64,000 bases of DNA from Leptodontidium sp. MPI-SDFR-AT-0119 (Eukaryota; Ascomycota; Leotiomycetes; Helotiales; Leptodontidiaceae). Both the position numbers and the translations under genes were made by a program. Location of the stretch: NCBI GenBank assembly GCA_020726505.1, contig JAHLEZ010000002.1:5022001-5086000 (forward strand), written 5' to 3'. This document shows, piece by piece, positions 59,513-64,000 of this stretch. How positions within the stretch are numbered: position 1 is the first letter of the stretch; the number at the start of each line of letters is the position of its first letter. A model generated the notes under the pieces. It was not told the DNA's origin, did no database searches, and worked only from the letters and a program-made list of their open reading frames with translations.

Positions 59513-61577
59513 ATGGAAGACCCGAACGTGATCGCCAATCTGTTTCCCGCAGACGACAGAAGAGGATATGCATTGGAGACAATTTGCATGAGCGAGAACA
59601 AATCGCGATACATCCCGCCACAGAGGGAGAAGAAATCCGATATTCGCAGCCGGGAGTCTACTGCGTCGTTGGACGACAAAGAAGGCACCGCTCCAGACAA
59701 CACTTCTTGCCCAGGACTTCAGCTCGCCTTCGACTCTGGACCAAAAGCCGGCCCTGGACTGGTGCTGGGCACTGACCCAGACTGCGACATCGTGCTGCCA
59801 CAACTGCGAAACATTAGCCGGCGTCATTGTTACATTACATTTGACAGCCAACGACGATTGATCTTGCGAGACTTCTCACGCTACGGAACTATAGTCTCCT
59901 ACAATGACAAAGGAAGGGAAACACGCCGCCGGTTCACATGGATTCTCAGCGGCCCCCCTGTCTCCCAGCGCAACGGATCCAACGAATCCATCGAGCCCAA
60001 TGAGCCCGTCGTTATTGAAATCCAATACATCAGATTCCGGATCGTCGTCTCTAGACATGACCAGGACCCGGATCTGTACATCGCGAATGTTGATCAATTT
60101 CTTCTTGGTGCACTGGGATTTCAGAGCGGAAGCTCAACGGCAACTGCTAGTGGCGTGGCCAGCCCCCTCCCTATAGATCCCATCCGGATCGGACAGGAGA
60201 CGCTGGGCACGGGGGCTTTCGCGATTGTAAAGCGTCACTGGGATGTTAGCACTGGGGTTGAGTATGCGTATAAGGAGCCTCTCAACAAAAGAAGGTTTGA
60301 CCGGAGGTCATGGGAGAGGGAAGCCGAGATCATGGGCCAAATTTCACATGAAAGTTGAGATATCCTTCTTCACTTAAATCTTTCTTACTAATTTCAACCA
60401 GGACCATGTCGTCCAGCTTATAGAATCGATATCAATGCCATCGCCACGTTTGATTCTCGAATATATTCCTTGCGGTAGTCTGGAAGGCTCGGAACTATCA
60501 GTCTCGGAGACCACGACGATTCTTTGTCAAGGGCTATCGGCTTTGGCAGATCTCCACGGGCGCGAAATACCAATTGTTCACCGAGATATTAAGCCCGCCA
60601 ACATTCTTCTCCAGTCCCGAGACCCCCTGCATATCAAACTTACGGACTTCGGTTTCTCAAGAGCGAGTAATGACTTGACGACGCTCTGCGGTACACCGCT
60701 CTATCTTGCCCCAGAAGTTTACAGAAAAAGGAGTTATACACCAGCCGTTGATATCTGGTCACTTGGTGTAGTTGCTTTCGAGTGTGCCTACAGCCTTCCC
60801 GACAGGCATGGATATCACGGCAAAGACTGGTGCGAAATGCTTGTCGACCAAGTCAACGATTGGGAGAATGGAGACCTAATTGACCTATTGTCGAGTGCTA
60901 TGATAGTCATAGATCCGAAGTTGCGTCGTTCGGCCTGGGATTGCTATATGGAAGTGTTGCAGCTCAGTGAGCGGTGTAGGACTCCAACACCAACCTCCTT
61001 TGCCCAACTAGTGACCGATGAACAGGCTCAAGGGCCACTTAGAAGCCTGTATTCTTTGTCAAGTGCAGTAAGTACCGCTGAATATTTCTAATTGGAAGAC
61101 GTGACCGAACAGAAGCTGAATATGCGTCTTATTGTATCTGCAAGCATTGCTGACCCGGAATGGCAGACCCCTTTGCAGCACGAAGAACCAACAACTCCCC
61201 TTCACCGCTCTGACGTCCGAAACATCAGATCAGATGCGCCGTCTCCCTCTTCTGGAGCGCCAACTATCATAGGCAATGCGGAGTCTGCACCGGGGATAGA
61301 CTTGTTTGGTTCAGGTTGGCTTCAGGATCCCAATTGTGTCGGATCGACTGTCGCTGCCATGGGACAAGAATCGTCCAATCTGAGTAATTGGAGTGAGTGG
61401 GACACAGAAGTTACAGAAAATTTCAGGAGATATGTTCCGCGAAGCATACCACAGCCTGTGTATGAGCAGAACGACGATTATGATCGCCCCCCTAGCTCCG
61501 GTAATCAAGAGATCAACAGCGAAGACCGTTTGGCTGCACATCTGCTTTATGCAATACATCAAGGAGAAAGTTCATGA
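59513..61577 (+). CDS. FHA-domain serine/threonine protein kinase (first splice donor abnormal)
   Basis: The model 59513-60349, 60402-61067, 61113-61577 gives 655 aa. An FHA phosphothreonine-binding domain (about 75-170) has LGTDPDCDIVLP, ISRRHCYITF and RDFSRYGT. The kinase domain follows: glycine loop LGTGAFAIVKR, Lys in YAYKEP, HRDIKPANILL, LTDFGFS, LAPEV and DIWSLGVVAFE, all intact. The tail is Ser/Pro/Glu-rich. The layout resembles Chk2/Rad53/Mek1-type kinases, though fungi also have expanded FHA-kinase families. The second intron is a normal 45 nt (GTAAGT, CTAAT, AACAG). At the first, frame continuity (QISH then DHVVQLI) requires splicing at GAAAGT instead of GTAAGT. If this is not spliced, translation stops after residue 281, before HRD. 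Confidence 0.82.
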
Positions 61578-61864
61578 ATCTCAGATTTGCAGTCTTCCTA
61601 TACAAAACTGCTCTACGCTCTACAGAAAGCCAAATTAGAAGTGAAGATCATTGAGAAATGGTCCATCAAGAATCCAGACGAGCGAAAGGATATTCAGATT
61701 CCTAGCCATAAAGTCCAATGTTCTAGAAGGTTTTGGGACGTTCAAACACTGTAGAGTAACAAGCCTCGGCTACGACTGCAACTAGTACTCTTACTTCGCT
61801 TCACTTTTTCATGTGATGAGTTTGAGAGGTCTAACCAATGTGCATTTTCAAAACCCCAAAGCTT

Positions 61865-63352
61865 CTACCTATACACCCAAGGCCCCGTCTTCGGCTTTGG
61901 TTTTGGTCTCGGCGCTGGGGGAGCAAATGCACCTGCCAAAGCCTCCAGATCGGCATCTGTCAGCCTTTTCGTTTGTCTGGGTATTGATTCGTAGTCCGAA
62001 TTGTGCTGTAGCGGTGGCAGAGACGTTGGTCTCGTCACTACATCTTCAGGAAGGTCTGTGGAGGACGAACCCAGCATTGCCGTGGATTCATGTGGCGATG
62101 TATCTCGTAGTGTATATACCGTCGAATCCGCAGTCGGTGCAGAGTTGTGTTTTCTGTCCCGCTTTTTGAGGTATTTTGAACTGTATGTTGAGGTTCGAGG
62201 ATTGGGTTGGATCTCATCAATGTTTCCAGCTTCATTTGCGTCCATCTCCGCCCTGGGCGTGCTCAGGATGTCGTCCTTTAACCCTCCATTATTATTACCA
62301 CCCATAACATGTCGTCGCTCCACCTCGCTCAATTCAATGCTCAGGGACAAAATGTCTTTCCCAGCGTCTGCACCTTCCTGGCTCTTTCGTATGCTTTCAG
62401 CCTGTAACTCGAACACTGATCCACGATGTTCATCTCCCCCAAGTTCCGCCGTCGTATATGGTCCAATCCTGCCCTGTAACTCAGAAGCCCCTGCTGTTGG
62501 GGGAGGTACTTTATTCCACCATCTTCTCTTGGCATTCTTCCTCCCAGACAATGACTTCCTGCAGCGCAAGCCTATCCAAACAAAAAGGATCAAAGCCAGC
62601 GCTCCCACCGATGCAGAGATTGCAATAGTAAATATCTGGTTATTGCTCAGCGGTTCCTTGACCTTCTTCTTCGTCTCCACGGGTGTGAGTTGTAGCCCAG
62701 CTAGAGCCGAAGTAGCAGAACATGGCTCTCCCTTGCAGTTGAAAGTTCGCGATGGCCCAGTTGTGCCACTTTGCCCTTGTAAATTAGCAGCCTCTGCAAT
62801 TTCCGGCGAAAGAGTCCCATTGTTGATCATGGACACGCGCGTTGAGTAGTTGACAACTTCGATATCCTCATTTTGCTTCAGGTGAGATCTGATTCCGAGA
62901 CAACTGCAGAGTTAGAATCAGAACATGGGAGGCAGACACAGCCGACGACTTACTATCCACGGGCGATGTTGGGTCCAATCCCCCAAGGAACCGAGAATCT
63001 GACTGCAAAGTATTCGCTTAGTACGTTGTCGTCGCTTGATTTGTAGAAATTGGCGTCCGAAAACAAGTATTTTGGAGATGTGTATATCGTTATCTGGAAA
63101 TTCTCTGGTATGAATAAAAACGGACATGGCCCTGCAAACGTTTAGACTTACAGGTTTATCGTTACTCCCAGTGAAAACAACTATCTCAAAGAACGCGAGA
63201 TCTTCAAGAATAGGTAAAAGGTTGAGATTGTTGTATTTCACCGAAACATCTCGGCCGCCTACTAAATCCTCAGTGACCCATACGAGGAGATCGCTTGCCA
63301 CAAAAACGGCGTGGAAAAGGGCATGAAAAAGCAGCAGAAAGAAGAAGCGCAT
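61865..63352 (-). CDS. Single-pass membrane protein with signal peptide and long cytoplasmic tail
   Basis: Exons 63352-63152, 63102-62954 and 62903-61865 give 462 aa with consistent phases (introns 49 and 50 nt). A clear signal peptide (MRFFFLLLFHALFHAVF) is followed by an extracellular part of about 190 residues. One strong membrane segment (IFTIAISASVGALALILFVW) begins near residue 210 and ends at a basic stop-transfer patch. The remaining 230 residues are hydrophilic, Ser/Thr/Pro-rich and end PRPKPKPKTGPWVYR. The extracellular part (FQITIYTSPKYLF, RFSVPWGIGPNIARGYCLG) resembles the Ser/Trp-containing ectodomains of fungal wall-sensor-like proteins, but I cannot name a family. It is convergent with the kinase gene, 287 bp apart. 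Confidence 0.82.
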
Positions 63353-63456
63353 GGCTCGCCAGAATTGAGTTGCTGTTCATGTCAAATATGTCAGAGAATG
63401 GAAACTAGGAAACTGTGATCATGAGTGAACGGGCAAGTGGGAGGGCCCCTCATAAC

Positions 63457-63528
63457 ACGAAACCACGAAACCACGAAACCACGAAACCACGAAACCACGA
63501 AACCACGAAACCACGAAACCACGAAACC
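63457..63528. repeat. (ACGAAACC)9 tandem repeat
   Basis: Nine perfect 8-bp copies lie about 105 bp upstream of the membrane-protein ATG, within its likely promoter. Copy number may vary between isolates. Confidence 0.95.
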
Positions 63529-64000
63529 AGCAGAGCAACACACCAACGCCTCCCGCGTCGAAAACAAAATGACAAATGCGCAGATGAAGGCGCAGGAGAA
63601 CTCATGCGGATCATTAACCTTGTAAACAACCTTATTCGGCCAATGGGGTTGTAGTTACATCAACATCAGGTCTGCAACACCAACATTTCCAAACCCTGTA
63701 CGAAATGACATGAGTGGCTGTGCCACTTTGACTTCGCGAGGACGCCTGGTTATCACCAACAAATATGCAGGTCGTCACAGGAGCTTGAATACTCGATGGG
63801 GTATGGAGTTAGTCAAAGATTGGGGGGTGAATCTCGTGAGGTGGTCTATTTTAAGATCGGCCTTTGAAAATGAGTTTGCGTTCATTTCCATGTTGGCTTT
63901 TTGGAGGAACCAAGTCCGAACCATCTACCTGGTTTTGTTCTAATGCACTGCGCCTTTGAGTCCTTTGATGTCTTCCAAATCATCTAATGGGAAGGTAGGC
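63529..64000. other. Right edge, no gene recognised
   Basis: 472 bp to the end of the window with no motif-bearing frame. It probably includes upstream sequence of the membrane-protein gene. Confidence 0.5.

Noticed and set aside
1..64000. CRISPR arrays, bacterial operons, rRNA genes
   Set aside because: Spliceosomal introns and gene content show fungal nuclear DNA. The only regular array found is the 8-bp tandem repeat at 63457-63528, which has no spacers.

Overview
The window is nuclear DNA of a filamentous ascomycete (Pezizomycotina), most likely a leotiomycete. Genes carry short 45-143 nt introns with GTAAGT/GTATGT-type donors and CTAAT-like branch points. There are no operons, and long CT-rich leaders precede the housekeeping genes. 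Several genes belong to uncharacterised families that I associate with Helotiales and related fungi. The lineage call rests on gene content and style and is an inference.

Layout. Positions 1 to about 13.7 kb hold no gene I can support. From 13.9 to 22.1 kb lies a small metabolic group: a soluble HMG-CoA-reductase-like enzyme (+), a 14-TM MFS exporter (-) and a salicylate-hydroxylase-type FAD monooxygenase (+). It resembles a biosynthetic or self-resistance cassette, but no polyketide synthase, peptide synthetase or terpene synthase is visible. From 22.8 to 47.2 kb lies an accessory island holding a duplicated family of unknown proteins that share a C-terminal 'GETRD..ID.LI..G....GF.D.NP-stop' block. 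There are four loci: 24.6-25.8 kb (one nonsense codon), 27.6-28.9 kb (intact), 41.8-43.1 kb (dead) and 45.4-47.2 kb (intact, divergent). Between them sit two conserved metabolic genes facing away from each other, arsenite methyltransferase and cobalamin-independent methionine synthase. The island also has two tandem members of a second unknown family ('GD-hydrophobic-x-LP ... HPVAVV') and two further pseudogenes.

From 48.7 to 50.9 kb is the mitochondrial FAD glycerol-3-phosphate dehydrogenase. An AT-rich inverted-repeat element lies at 52.0-52.5 kb, followed by gene-poor decayed sequence to about 56.5 kb. The right end carries a 615-aa unknown charged protein (-), an FHA-domain protein kinase (+) whose first intron appears to have lost its GT donor, and a single-pass membrane protein (-).

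Theme. Premature stops in the duplicated families fit CAA to TAA, CAG to TAG and TGG to TAG changes. These are CpA to TpA transitions, as expected from repeat-induced point mutation (RIP). The core genes (methionine synthase, Gut2, arsenite methyltransferase) are undamaged. Splice sites were placed by eye using reading frame and family continuity.
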